64,000 nucleotides of DNA from VXMT01 sp965204835 (GTDB lineage Bacteria > Chloroflexota > Dehalococcoidia > UBA2979). Below are positions 17,645 through 26,020 of this stretch, one piece after another. The notes below the pieces were generated by a model, which saw nothing but the letters and a program-made list of their open reading frames with translations, was not told the origin of the DNA and ran no database searches. Both the position numbers and the translations under genes were made by a program. The stretch spans positions 62,001 through 126,000 of the forward strand of contig OZ242017.1 in assembly GCA_965204835.1 (NCBI GenBank), given 5' to 3'. The first letter of the stretch is position 1. Each line of letters starts with the position of its first letter.

Positions 17645-18850
17645 CTACACCACGCCGCGCTGCGCGAGCACGGCCACGTCCTGCTGCGAGTAGCCGAGGC
17701 GCTCCGTGAGCACCTCGGAGGTGTGCTCCCCGAGCGCCGGTGCTGGGCGCATCTCGCCGGGCGTGCCGTGCATGCGGAACGGGAAGCCGGGCAGCCCCAC
17801 CGTGCCGCCGCCGGGCATCTCGACGTCCTGGAAGAAGCCGCGTGCGGCGAGGTGCGGGTCGTTGGCTACGTCGGCGGTGGTGTTGATCGCGCTCACGGGC
17901 AAGCCCTGCGCCTGCCCGGCCTCCATCACCTCCTGCTTGGTGCGCTCCAGCAGCCACGGGTAGAAGACGGCGTCCACCTCGGGCGCGTAGTCGACGTTGA
18001 GGAGGTTCGGCAGCAGGTGCTCGTCCTCGATGAGGTCCGGGCGGCCGATCATGTTGCAGAAGCGGTCCCACCAGTTCGGGCCGCAGATGACGTGCACGTA
18101 GCCGTCCGTGACGGGGTAGACCCCCATCGGCAGTGCGGTCGAGCGCGCCGACTCCTGGCGCTGAAAGAACAACGACCCCGAGTACTCGTACGCCGCCAGG
18201 TTCGTGCCCCCTCGGTCCATCGAGGCGGCGAGGATGTCCTGCAGGGAGATGTCCACCCGCTCGCCCCGCCCCGAGGTTTGCGAGCCGCGCAGCGCGCCGA
18301 GCGTGAACGCCGCCACCACGCCACCAGTGAGGAAGAACGGCGCGTAGGTCGCGATCTTGAGCGGCTCGCGGCCCCACTCCGCGGTGATCGAGAGCACCCC
18401 GCCCATCGCGTACGCGAGCATGTCGTCCACCTCGAAGTCCCGGTAGGGGCCCTCCTGGCCGAAGCTGGAGACCGAGACGAGCGCCGCGCGGGGGTTGAGC
18501 TCCTCGAGTCGCGCGGAGCCGAGGCCAAGCCGCTCGATCACGCCCGGCCGGAAGCTCTCGATGACGAGGTCGGCCTGCTGTGCGAGGCGGCCGAGGATCT
18601 CCCGGCCCGTCGTCGACTGCAGGTTGAGCGTGACGCTGCGCTTGCTGGTGTTGAGCTCCAGGAACATCCCGCTGCGGTCACGGTGCGGAACGTCGCCGGG
18701 GAACGGCCCCATCCGCCGCGAGACGTCGCCGCGGTCCGGGTGCTCGATCTTGACGACGTCGGCGCCGTGGTCGGAGAGCAGCTTGGTGGCGTACGGCCCC
18801 GCGATGGCCTGCGTGAGGTCGAGGATGCGGATGCCTTCGAGCGGTCCCAT
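17645..18850 (-). CDS. CaiB/BaiF (type III) CoA-transferase, partner subunit
   Basis: 401 aa. It has the typical CaiB opening GIRILDLTQAIAGPYATKLL, then DVVKIEHPDRGD, SVTLNLQSTTGREIL and SSFGQEGPYRD. At the place where the family has Gly-Asp followed by a helix, this protein reads IATYAPFFLTGG (about residues 167-177) and no aspartate is seen. That suggests a non-catalytic or altered subunit working with the neighbour at 16320-17633, as in heteromeric BbsE/BbsF-type transferases. A homodimer with shifted chemistry is the alternative. Substrates are unknown; context (acyl-CoA dehydrogenases nearby) fits organic acid activation. Confidence 0.88.
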   Translation of the reverse strand: MGPLEGIRILDLTQAIAGPYATKLLSDHGADVVKIEHPDRGDVSRRMGPFPGDVPHRDRSGMFLELNTSKRSVTLNLQSTTGREILGRLAQQADLVIESFRPGVIERLGLGSARLEELNPRAALVSVSSFGQEGPYRDFEVDDMLAYAMGGVLSITAEWGREPLKIATYAPFFLTGGVVAAFTLGALRGSQTSGRGERVDISLQDILAASMDRGGTNLAAYEYSGSLFFQRQESARSTALPMGVYPVTDGYVHVICGPNWWDRFCNMIGRPDLIEDEHLLPNLLNVDYAPEVDAVFYPWLLERTKQEVMEAGQAQGLPVSAINTTADVANDPHLAARGFFQDVEMPGGGTVGLPGFPFRMHGTPGEMRPAPALGEHTSEVLTERLGYSQQDVAVLAQRGVV

Positions 18851-19084
18851 GTGCGGTGACTCCCGGCGCCGCTGCCCCGTGCGGCTCGGCGTGCCGGTGC
18901 AACGTAGGCCGCGACCCGCCGCGGGTCAACGTCGGCACGACGGGTCGTGGCGCCCTCGGGCGCCACGAGCCCGGAACGCGGCGGCCCAGTATGCTGCGCT
19001 GTACCCACCACCGACCGTGGCGCAAAGTGCCCCGCCGGACTCGCACCCGCGGGAGAACGCGACGCGTGGTCGTTGGGGGGCAGC

Positions 19085-19582
19085 GTGACAGCGGAGCAGT
19101 CGGCAGAGCCGGTCGAGGAGTTCCCCGGCCTCGATCTCGCGTACGACCGGGCGATGGCGTCGTACCAGGAAATCGCGACGCGCGACGCGGCCACCAGTCA
19201 GCGCATCGACGGCCTGCTCACCCTCACCTCGACCGTCACGCTGGCCGCACCGCTCGTCGTCACCGCAACGGGAGCGGGGCCTCCCTTGCAGTCCCCGCTC
19301 CTCGTGGCGGTTGTCTGCCTCTTCGCCACAGTGCTCGTGCTCGGCGTAGCCGGACGAGGCTTCGTGGGGAGTCCCAAGTCCGTCGACCCGTCCGACCTCT
19401 ACGAGGCCTGGATCGATCTGGACGAGACTGAGTTCAAGCTCGAATCCGTGTACTGGGCGGGCGCGCACTTCCAGCACGGCATGCGCGTCGTGTGGCGAAA
19501 ATCGCTCATAGCCCACGCGATGACAACCCTGTTCATCCTGGAGATCATCGCGCTTCTGGTCTGGATTGCGAGTGACGCGTGA
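19085..19582 (+). CDS. Hypothetical protein with paired transmembrane helices
   Basis: 165 aa from GTG 19085, preceded by a G-rich ribosome site. An N-terminal soluble part (about 45 aa) leads into TLTSTVTLAAPLVVTATG and, after a short turn, LLVAVVCLFATVLVLGVAG; a soluble middle segment with DLYEAWIDLDETEF follows, and a last helix LFILEIIALLVWIA ends the protein. The layout of two close helices, a charged amphipathic middle and a final helix resembles SLATT or Pycsar-type membrane effectors in outline only; I cannot assign a family. No nucleotide-cyclase gene is adjacent. A TATGCT hexamer lies at about 18989. Confidence 0.6.
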   Translation: MTAEQSAEPVEEFPGLDLAYDRAMASYQEIATRDAATSQRIDGLLTLTSTVTLAAPLVVTATGAGPPLQSPLLVAVVCLFATVLVLGVAGRGFVGSPKSVDPSDLYEAWIDLDETEFKLESVYWAGAHFQHGMRVVWRKSLIAHAMTTLFILEIIALLVWIASDA

Positions 19583-19596
19583 ACTTGCGTAGGGCG

Positions 19597-19761
19597 TTAG
19601 CGGGAACGGGTCCGGCGTGCCGGGCGCGGGCGTCGTTTCGGCGGACGGAGTCCCTCGCTGAACTCACGGCCGGGATCCGGAACATGCCGACGCGGTGCGC
19701 GCGCACCGCCCTTCGACGCTGAGTCAGGCTTCGGCTCCCGGGCGGGCTTCGGTGCGGGCAT
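19597..19761 (-). CDS. Small highly basic protein (54 aa)
   Basis: A 54-codon frame from ATG 19761 to TAA 19597 with an excellent ribosome site (AGGAGG, five bases before ATG). The product starts MPAPKPAREPKP and ends RRPRPARRTRSR; about a third of residues are Lys/Arg and most of the rest are Pro/Ala/Gly, so it is probably disordered and nucleic-acid binding if made. It fills most of the 318-bp gap between its convergent neighbour and the cyclophilin gene, to which it is divergent. No family recognised; the call rests on the ribosome site and lack of any other gene here. Confidence 0.45.
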   Translation of the reverse strand: MPAPKPAREPKPDSASKGGARAPRRHVPDPGREFSEGLRPPKRRPRPARRTRSR

Positions 19762-19901
19762 GCGTGCCTCCTGCCACGACCAGTGTACCCGACCTCAGCA
19801 GCCGGCTCGCACCGAAATCACCCACTCGGCAAGCCCTCAACGTGTCCGCCCCGTATGCTGCGAGGCGGCCACGAGGCCGCAACGACAGGCAAGGGAGCTA
19901 C

Positions 19902-20486
19902 ATGGCCGACACCGCAGTGAGTGCCATCGACGAGTTCATCGCCGCGCAGTCGGTCGACACCTCCGGTGACCGCTGGCGCACGCGCCTGGCGCAGCCGCCG
20001 CAGGTCGACTTCGACGCCGGCAGCACCTACTACTGGGACGTCGAGACCAATGTCGGGAGCCTGCAGGTCCGGCTCATGCCGGACGTCGCGCCGATGCATG
20101 TGTCGAGCACGATCTACCTGACGCGGCTCGGCTTCTACGACGGCCTGACGTTCCACCGCGTGATCACGGCGTTCATGGCGCAGGGCGGGTGCCCGCTCGG
20201 CAGTGGCACCGGCGGCCCCGGCTACAACTACGGTGGCGAGTTCGACCCGAGCGTGCGCCACGACCGCCCCGGCCTGCTGAGCATGGCGAACGCCGGGCCG
20301 AACACCGACGGCAGCCAGTTCTTCCTCACCTTCGTCGAGACGCCGTGGCTGGACGACAACCACACGATCTTCGGCGAGGTCGTCGATGGGACGGACACGC
20401 TGAAGGCCCTCGAGGCGCGCGGCTCGCAGGGCGGGCAGACGACGGAGCCGCTCGGCATCACCTCGGCGACCATCCGGGTGGAGTGA
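19902..20486 (+). CDS. Cyclophilin-type peptidyl-prolyl cis-trans isomerase
   Basis: 194 aa with a ~45-residue N-terminal extension before the cyclophilin barrel. The catalytic segment GLTFHRVITAFMAQGGCP holds the active-site Arg (FHR) and the F-M-Q-G-G core. MANAGPNTDGSQFFLTF and LDDNHTIFGEVVDG complete the family pattern. The enzyme speeds prolyl isomerisation during folding. No signal peptide is seen, so it is cytoplasmic. The ATG at 19902 follows AGGGAGCTAC; a TATGCT hexamer lies about 45 bases upstream. Genes around it are unrelated. Confidence 0.93.
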   Translation: MADTAVSAIDEFIAAQSVDTSGDRWRTRLAQPPQVDFDAGSTYYWDVETNVGSLQVRLMPDVAPMHVSSTIYLTRLGFYDGLTFHRVITAFMAQGGCPLGSGTGGPGYNYGGEFDPSVRHDRPGLLSMANAGPNTDGSQFFLTFVETPWLDDNHTIFGEVVDGTDTLKALEARGSQGGQTTEPLGITSATIRVE

Positions 20487-20630
20487 GGCCGCCGCACTCC
20501 CACCAGCCTCTGCGACGCTGAACGGTCAGAGCCTCTAGCCCGATGACACGTCGGCCGCGCGACGCGGTCGGCACGCGGCTGCTAGGATCAGCGCACGCTC
20601 TCCGCTCCCACCGTAGAGAGCCGAGGATTC

Positions 20631-20936
20631 ATGGCCACGTTCGAAGCTCACCGCAAGTTGAGGGACGCCCTCGGAGACGAGGGCTCCGAGGCGGTCACCG
20701 AGTACGTCGAGGACTACACAAGCGAATTGGCCACCCGGGCCGATGTCGAAGTCCTTCGCTCGGAACTCAGGTCCGATTTCGACACGCTGCGCGCCGACTT
20801 CGCGGAATTACGAGCCGACTTCTCCGAGTTCCGGGGGGACATGTATCGGGCTCTCTGGATCCAGTCCGGAGCGATCGTGATGGTCATCAGCGCCGTCCTC
20901 GCCTCGGTACTCGCGTTGGCCAACGCATTCGGCTAG
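20631..20936 (+). CDS. Small coiled-coil membrane protein
   Basis: 101 aa. The N-terminal half is acidic and helical; residues ~35-70 are a heptad-like series (ELRSDFDTLRADFAELRADF), then one C-terminal helix SGAIVMVISAVLASVLALA. This architecture, a coiled-coil stalk plus a tail anchor, is that of the DUF1640/CCDC90-like group, whose bacterial role is unclear. ATG follows a weak purine stretch; a TAGGAT hexamer lies at about 20583. It is flanked downstream by an inverted repeat at 20991-21011. Confidence 0.65.
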   Translation: MATFEAHRKLRDALGDEGSEAVTEYVEDYTSELATRADVEVLRSELRSDFDTLRADFAELRADFSEFRGDMYRALWIQSGAIVMVISAVLASVLALANAFG

Positions 20937-20990
20937 AGCTGTGACAGTTCGGGCACCATCTGCAGGCCACCTCGTCCCGGCATGAACCCT

Positions 20991-21018
20991 CGATGGCTCC
21001 GGGAGCCATCGAAGCGCG
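20991..21018. repeat. Palindromic repeat, left copy
   Basis: CGATGGCTCC-G-GGAGCCATCG is a near-perfect 10-bp-stem palindrome (20991-21011) followed by AAGCGCG. The last 18 bases, GGGAGCCATCGAAGCGCG, recur exactly at 21934-21951, on the far side of the EEP gene. It may serve as a transcription end for either neighbour. Confidence 0.6.
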
Positions 21019-21052
21019 ACCTGTTCCTCTCACGAGGTGTGGCGGCGTTGCG

Positions 21053-21877
21053 TCAGGAGAAGTCGATCTCGAGGCGACAGTGGTCGCTGGGGCCCCACTC
21101 GTCCGGCTCGTTGAGGGCGCGCACGCGCACCGTGTCGGCCAGGCCCCGGGACGCGAAGACGAAGTCGAGCTGGCGCGTTGCCGCAGCAGGCGCCCCCTGC
21201 TGGACCGAGTAGTACGTCGGGACGTTGAGGCTCTCCCGAGGGAGTTCGTCGGGCCAGGGGTCGGCCTGCCGCCCGTGCGGGTGTCGAGGCCCCACGAACG
21301 GCACACCCAGCGCCTCCATCCGCTCGAACACCGTCGCGTACCGCGCGGCCCAGTACGCGCTCCCGCCCTCCCCGTGTCCGTGGAGGATGTTCAGGTCGCC
21401 CGCGGCCACGATGCGATGACCGTCCTGGCGTCCGATAAACGCGGACAGGTCCGAGACGACGCGGTGCGCCGAGGCGTCGGACACGATCCAGCTGCTGCCG
21501 GTGGACGCATGGGGGCGCGACCACAGCGAGTACATGGAGACGAGGACGACCGGCTCAACGCCCGGTGACGACACCCTCGCAGCGGCGAGCGTGCCCGGCC
21601 GGCTGACTGCGAGGTGCTCCGGCCCCGCCTCCTCGAGCCGACGCGCCTCGATCCACTCGACGTCGACGCGGTCCGAGAGCCTCACGACGGCTGTCCGCCA
21701 GGGTCGTGTGGCGTCAGCGCCAGGGATACTCCACGGCGCCGGGCCGACCTCGACCCGGCCTGCCACGTCCTCGGGCGGCGGCCCGGCCTCCTGCAGCAGC
21801 GCGATATCCGCGTCCATGCCGGCGAGGACGCGCCAGGGCTCCGACCGTTGCGCGATGTTCCACGACACGATCCTCAC
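21053..21877 (-). CDS. Endonuclease/exonuclease/phosphatase (EEP) family protein
   Basis: 274 aa from GTG 21877 (VRIVSWNIAQR). The DNase I-like fold marks are all visible: Asn in SWNIAQ, the metal Glu in IALLQEAG, GDLN in VAAGDLNILHG, LDFVFASRG, and the final DHC motif GPSDHCRLEIDF. Members cleave phosphodiesters in DNA, RNA or lipids. There is no signal peptide, and the target is unknown. The frame extends to a TTG at 21910, but the G-rich ribosome site favours the internal GTG. The gene is bracketed by two copies of a palindromic repeat, which could mean it arrived as a unit. Confidence 0.82.
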   Translation of the reverse strand: MRIVSWNIAQRSEPWRVLAGMDADIALLQEAGPPPEDVAGRVEVGPAPWSIPGADATRPWRTAVVRLSDRVDVEWIEARRLEEAGPEHLAVSRPGTLAAARVSSPGVEPVVLVSMYSLWSRPHASTGSSWIVSDASAHRVVSDLSAFIGRQDGHRIVAAGDLNILHGHGEGGSAYWAARYATVFERMEALGVPFVGPRHPHGRQADPWPDELPRESLNVPTYYSVQQGAPAAATRQLDFVFASRGLADTVRVRALNEPDEWGPSDHCRLEIDFS

Positions 21878-21922
21878 AACGCCCGACCCCCGCCCGCCGG
21901 GCACAAACAAGAGCCGCGCCCT

Positions 21923-21951
21923 CGACGGCTCCTGGGAGCCATCGAAGCGCG
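21923..21951. repeat. Palindromic repeat, right copy
   Basis: CGACGGCTCC-TG-GGAGCCATCG followed by AAGCGCG. It shares an exact 18-base run with the repeat at 21001-21018 in the same orientation, 933 bp apart. Confidence 0.6.
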
Positions 21952-22015
21952 CGGCCCTGTTGCGCTTCGCGTGGTGCGCCCGAGGGTATCCCCGAGCGCT
22001 GGAGCGCTGCTGCGG

Positions 22016-23245
22016 CTAGCCGCGAGGCAGCCCCAGCCCGCGCGTGGCGATGATGTTGCGCTGAATCTCAGAGCTCCCACCGGCGATCGTGCTCGGGATC
22101 AGGTGGAAGTAGTTCTGGATGAAGCGCGCGCCGTACGGCGTGTACTCGGCGTCCGGGTCCCAGAGGTTCGAGTAGAGCCCGAACATCTTGATCCCCGTGC
22201 GCGCGATGCGCTGACCCAGCTCCGAGGCGAACATCTTCGACGTCGACGCCTCGTAGTTCGGGATCACGCCGGCGGCCTGCATCGAGATGATGCGGAACGC
22301 GAAGTTGAACCCGACCTCGGTCTCGACGTAGCGGTCTGCGATCTCCGCCCGCACCGACGGCAGCTCGGAGACGCGCGAGATGTCGGCGCCCATGCCGCCG
22401 GCGGTGTACTCGATCACGTCGTCGAGCTCGCGCCGCGAGGCGACCGCGCCGCTGATGTTCGAGCGCTCGTAGTCGAGCAGCGTCATGCCGACGTACCAGC
22501 CGCGGTCGATCTCACCGACGACCTGGCTGACCGGCACGCGCACGTCCTCGTAGAACGTCTCGTTCGAGAAGTGCTGCCAGGCGCCGCTGACCAGCGGGCG
22601 CACCTCGATGCCGGGGGTTTCCATGTCCATCAGCATGAAGCTGATGCCACGGTGCTTCGGCGCGTCCGGGTTGGTGCGGACGAGCGCGAAGATCCAGTCG
22701 GCGCGGTGCGCGTTCGACGTCCAGATCTTCTGACCGTTGACCACGAACTCGTCGCCGTCGCGGACGGCGCGCGTCTGCAGCGAGGCGAGGTCCGACCCGG
22801 CGCTCGGCTCGGAGTAGCCCTGCGCCCAGGCGATCTCGTTCGCCAGCGTGGCGGAGAGGAACTTGCTCTTCTGCTCGTCGGTGCCGTGCGCGATCAGCGT
22901 CGGCCCCAGCATCGAGACGCCCTGGCCGCCGACGTCGGGCGCCAGCGCCTGGGCCATCTCCTGCTTGAGGATGAACTGCTCCATCGGGGTCATACCGGCG
23001 CCGCCGTACTCGGTCGGCCAGTGCGGCGCGACCCAGTTGCGGCCTGCCACGGCCTGCTCCCACTCGGTGGCGGCGGCCTTCGCCTCGTCCGAACCGAGGA
23101 AGCGGTCGTGCTGCCAGCCACCTTCGTGGCCCAGCTCACCGCCCCTGTCGGCGATGTCCTTGTAGTACTGCGGCAGGTTCGCCTCGATGAAGCTCCGCAC
23201 GTCCTCGCGGAACGTGGCCTGCTCTTGACTGTCGGCCCAATCCAT
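22016..23245 (-). CDS. Acyl-CoA dehydrogenase family protein
   Basis: 409 aa flavoenzyme. Signatures: AQGYSEPSAGSDLASL (FAD/substrate), VNGQKIWTSNAHRADW, and TIAGGSSEIQRNIIATRGLGLPR at the C-terminus. It resembles the product of 13563-14723 throughout. In this class the catalytic base is usually a Glu or Asp in a central helix; the segment LLDYERSNISG is a candidate region. It oxidises an acyl-CoA and passes electrons to ETF. It stands alone on the minus strand with a ~190-bp gap to the DinB gene upstream. Confidence 0.9.
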   Translation of the reverse strand: MDWADSQEQATFREDVRSFIEANLPQYYKDIADRGGELGHEGGWQHDRFLGSDEAKAAATEWEQAVAGRNWVAPHWPTEYGGAGMTPMEQFILKQEMAQALAPDVGGQGVSMLGPTLIAHGTDEQKSKFLSATLANEIAWAQGYSEPSAGSDLASLQTRAVRDGDEFVVNGQKIWTSNAHRADWIFALVRTNPDAPKHRGISFMLMDMETPGIEVRPLVSGAWQHFSNETFYEDVRVPVSQVVGEIDRGWYVGMTLLDYERSNISGAVASRRELDDVIEYTAGGMGADISRVSELPSVRAEIADRYVETEVGFNFAFRIISMQAAGVIPNYEASTSKMFASELGQRIARTGIKMFGLYSNLWDPDAEYTPYGARFIQNYFHLIPSTIAGGSSEIQRNIIATRGLGLPRG

Positions 23246-23434
23246 CCGTACCTCCTCGATCTGCCCACGGGGGCGCGCCCATCGTGGGCGTTGCGACGCT
23301 GCGCGTCAACGCCACGCGTGTAGCCATGCACCACCAGACCGGGCGCGTGCGACGCCCCGGCCCGGAACGAGCCCATTCTAGCCACATCGGGCGGTGCTGT
23401 GTGCAGTCCGTCCGGGGCGCAGAGGCCCCCGCCG

Positions 23435-23962
23435 CTAGCGCGACCGCGCCAGCGCCGCCTCCACCTGGTCGAGGTGGCCGTCTAGGTGCCCCGTCGCGCC
23501 GCGCACGTGCTGCACGATCGAGCGACGGCCCATGTTGGGGTGCAGCCCGGCCCGGCCCCACGAGGAGTCCGGGAGGTGCTTGAGCAGGTCGCCGATCGCG
23601 TCGACCTCCTCGTTCAGTGAGGCGAGGAGTTGCTCCGGCTCTCGCGAGGTCCACGCGTTGCGCTCCGCCTCGGCATCGTCGTCGACGACGGGCAGCACGG
23701 GGTCGGTCATCCACGCCATGCGCGTGACCTGGTCACGCAGCGCGCGCAGGTACGCGATCATGTGGCCCAGCGTGCGCGACGCCGACCACTCGCCCTCGCC
23801 GGGCTCGGCGTGCAGCGCGTCGGCAGGGCGGCCCTCCAGCAACTCGCCCGCGCGCACCCCGAGGCGCGCCACGGCGTCGACCTCGTCGACGTAGCGGCGC
23901 ACGGCCCCCGTCACGAAGTCGATGCGGTTCTGCACGATGATGCGGTCGGGCTCGTTGGTCAT
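23435..23962 (-). CDS. DinB-like (DfsB superfamily) protein
   Basis: 175 aa four-helix bundle. The metal-binding His pattern is visible: LGHMIAYLRALRDQ in the middle and HVRGATGHLDGHLDQV at the C-terminus. DinB-like proteins bind a divalent metal; some are thiol-dependent transferases, others damage-induced proteins of unknown activity. The WSASRTLGHM segment is a common family feature. It is 26 bases after the RidA-family gene start region in the same direction, suggesting no tight operon. Function beyond the fold is not assigned. Confidence 0.8.
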   Translation of the reverse strand: MTNEPDRIIVQNRIDFVTGAVRRYVDEVDAVARLGVRAGELLEGRPADALHAEPGEGEWSASRTLGHMIAYLRALRDQVTRMAWMTDPVLPVVDDDAEAERNAWTSREPEQLLASLNEEVDAIGDLLKHLPDSSWGRAGLHPNMGRRSIVQHVRGATGHLDGHLDQVEAALARSR

Positions 23963-23988
23963 CTTCCGCCTGCCCTCGCCGTACCCCG

Positions 23989-24456
23989 CTAGCCCTCGTC
24001 GAGCACTTCGAGCTCGAGCGCGAGCTCCACCGGCGACTGTAGCGGGAGCGAGGATACGCCGAGCGCGAGGCGTGTGCCTATGCCGTGTTCCTCGCCGAGC
24101 GCGTCGCGCAGCAACTCGCTCGCCGCGTTGATCACCTGCGGGTGCTCGCCGAAGTCCGGCGTTGCGGCCACGTAGCCGGTGAGCCGCACCACCCGCAGCC
24201 CCTCGAGGCTGCCACGCAACGCCTTGACCGCCGCCAGCGCGTTCAGCGTCGCCACCTGCGTGGCCTCGCGCGCGGTCTCGACCGTCTGCTGCGCGCCGAC
24301 GACCCCCGGATGCACGATCGCGCCGGCGCGCATCGCGACCTGGCCGGAGACCAGCACGTGCGAGCCGGTCTGGACGGCGGGGCGGTACATGGCGAGGGCG
24401 CCCGGCGGGTCGGGCAGCGCGAACCCCAGCTCGCCCAGTCGTTCCTCGACGCCCAT
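23989..24456 (-). CDS. RidA/YjgF family protein
   Basis: 155 aa from ATG 24456 (MGVEERLGELGF). Family marks: VLVSGQVAMRAG, VVRLTGYVAATPDF, and the C-terminal GTRLALGVSSLPLQSPVELALEL with the conserved Arg that binds carboxylates in RidA deaminases. RidA removes reactive enamine/imine intermediates from PLP enzymes; this longer subgroup is less characterised. The frame upstream of 24456 is open but lacks family sequence, so the internal ATG was chosen. Confidence 0.88.
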   Translation of the reverse strand: MGVEERLGELGFALPDPPGALAMYRPAVQTGSHVLVSGQVAMRAGAIVHPGVVGAQQTVETAREATQVATLNALAAVKALRGSLEGLRVVRLTGYVAATPDFGEHPQVINAASELLRDALGEEHGIGTRLALGVSSLPLQSPVELALELEVLDEG

Positions 24457-24629
24457 CGCTGGCCTCGTTCCGCCGTTCCGGCTACGCGCGCCGAGGCTCG
24501 CGCCTGCGCGCCATCCGGTCAAGGACCCAGATTCTGACAACGCGGTCCGAACCGACGTACCCGTGTGCATCCCAGACACCGAGTGATAGGATCCGTGAGG
24601 CCTCCCCATTCGCTGGAAGATGTAGACAA

Positions 24630-25031
24630 ATGGAACTAGCGCCCACGGCTTATCAGACCGTCGAAACGCACCCGATGAGCCTCCGTGAGATGAAGGCCAA
24701 TCACCTGTTCGAGTGTGGCTTTAGATGCCAATGTGGAGGTGATAGTTGGCACGTGCATTACGATGGCCAATGCCCTGAACGAGTGAACCTTGAGACCGGG
24801 CAATTCCGTTATGGGTACCGCTACGATATCGAGGACGAGACTTGGGAAGACGATCCTGCCGGGGTATTGAATGTGAAGTGTGTTCGATGTGCTACGGAGG
24901 TGCGGATCCTGACCGACGTAATGAAGGTGCCATATCCCATAATCTACGACGGGCCGCGCGAGATTGGATTCGTGGCTGCACATCAGCGAGCACTATTCCC
25001 ACGGCCGAGGCAGGAGCCGAACTTCGACTGA
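24630..25031 (+). CDS. Hypothetical protein with two Cys pairs, AT-rich gene
   Basis: 133 aa, no family recognised. Two possible zinc-binding sites are seen: CGFRCQCGG near residues 29-37 and a later CVRC. The region between has many aromatic and acidic residues (YGYRYDIEDETWEDD). Base composition is much lower in G+C (about half) than every neighbour and codon third positions are mixed, which marks the gene as recently acquired or as non-coding. Reading frame integrity over 133 codons in this composition supports coding only moderately. A TAGGAT hexamer lies at about 24587. Confidence 0.45.
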   Translation: MELAPTAYQTVETHPMSLREMKANHLFECGFRCQCGGDSWHVHYDGQCPERVNLETGQFRYGYRYDIEDETWEDDPAGVLNVKCVRCATEVRILTDVMKVPYPIIYDGPREIGFVAAHQRALFPRPRQEPNFD

Positions 25032-25081
25032 GCAGGCCACTGGTGCCCCGCACGCCTGCGTGCACGCCGCGCCCCCGGGCG

Positions 25082-26020
25082 CTACGACAGCGCGTCCTCC
25101 GGGAGCAGGCGGTCGAGGACGCCGTTGAGCTCCTCGTCGCCGCCGAAGTGGATCGTGAGCGTGCCACGGCCGCGGGATCCGCGTCGCATCGTCACCTTCG
25201 TGCCCAGCTCGCGGCGGAGCGCCTCCACGACGGCCTCGACGTCCGGGTCGGGCATCGAGGGGCGGCGCGGCGTGCGACCGCCGTCGGCCATGAGCTGCGC
25301 GAGGCGCTCGGTGTCCCGCACCGACAGCCCCGCGTCCTGCACGCGCGTGAGCGCGGCAAGCTGGTCGCCGGGGTCGCGCAGCGCGAGCAGCGCGCGGGCG
25401 TGGCCCTCGCTGATCGAGCCCTCGACGAGCGCCTGCTGCGCCTGAGGCGAGAGCTCCAGCAGCCGCAGCCGGTTCGTCACCGCCGCCCGCGAACGGCCGA
25501 CGCGTTCCGCGACCTGCTGCTGCGTGAGCCCGTACTCGTCCACCAGCCGCCGGTAGGCCCGTGACTCCTCCAGCGGGTTGAGGTCCTCGCGCTGCACGTT
25601 CTCGATCAGCGCCAGCACCAGCTGCTCGCGCGGCACGCTCTCGCGGACCGTCACGGGGACGCGCGTCAGGCCCGCGGCCTCGGCTGCCCGCAGCCGCCGC
25701 TCGCCTGCGATGAGCTGGTAGCGCGGCGCGCCGGGCGAGCCCGGCTCGTCCGGGAGCTGCGTCACCAGCAGGGGCTGGATCACGCCGTGCTCGCGCACCG
25801 ACGCCGTCAGCTCCTCGAGCGCGGCGTCGTCGAATGCGGCGCGGGGCTGCTCCGGGTTCGGCGCGATCGAGTCGATGGGCGCTTCGTACACCGCGCCGAG
25901 CGCGGCCTGCCGTGGCTCGGCCGGTGTGTCGGGGATGAGCGCGCTCAGGCCCCTCCCGAGGCCCCGAGGCACGTCCGAGGGCCTATGCGTCGTCCGTCCC
26001 TGTCCGTTGGTATCCGCCAT
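25082..26020 (-). CDS. parB: Chromosome partitioning protein ParB (CTPase)
   Basis: 312 aa. The ParB start RGLGRGLSALIP is present. The CTP-binding/clamp motifs follow: GERRLRAAEAAGLTRVPV and ALIENVQREDLNPLEES, then the helix-turn-helix LTQQQVAERVGRSRAAVTNR and a C-terminal dimerisation region. ParB loads at parS and spreads as a sliding clamp; a perfect parS lies at 31149-31164 in the same operon. The ATG overlaps parA by 38 bases, implying coupled translation. Confidence 0.95.
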   Translation of the reverse strand: MADTNGQGRTTHRPSDVPRGLGRGLSALIPDTPAEPRQAALGAVYEAPIDSIAPNPEQPRAAFDDAALEELTASVREHGVIQPLLVTQLPDEPGSPGAPRYQLIAGERRLRAAEAAGLTRVPVTVRESVPREQLVLALIENVQREDLNPLEESRAYRRLVDEYGLTQQQVAERVGRSRAAVTNRLRLLELSPQAQQALVEGSISEGHARALLALRDPGDQLAALTRVQDAGLSVRDTERLAQLMADGGRTPRRPSMPDPDVEAVVEALRRELGTKVTMRRGSRGRGTLTIHFGGDEELNGVLDRLLPEDALS

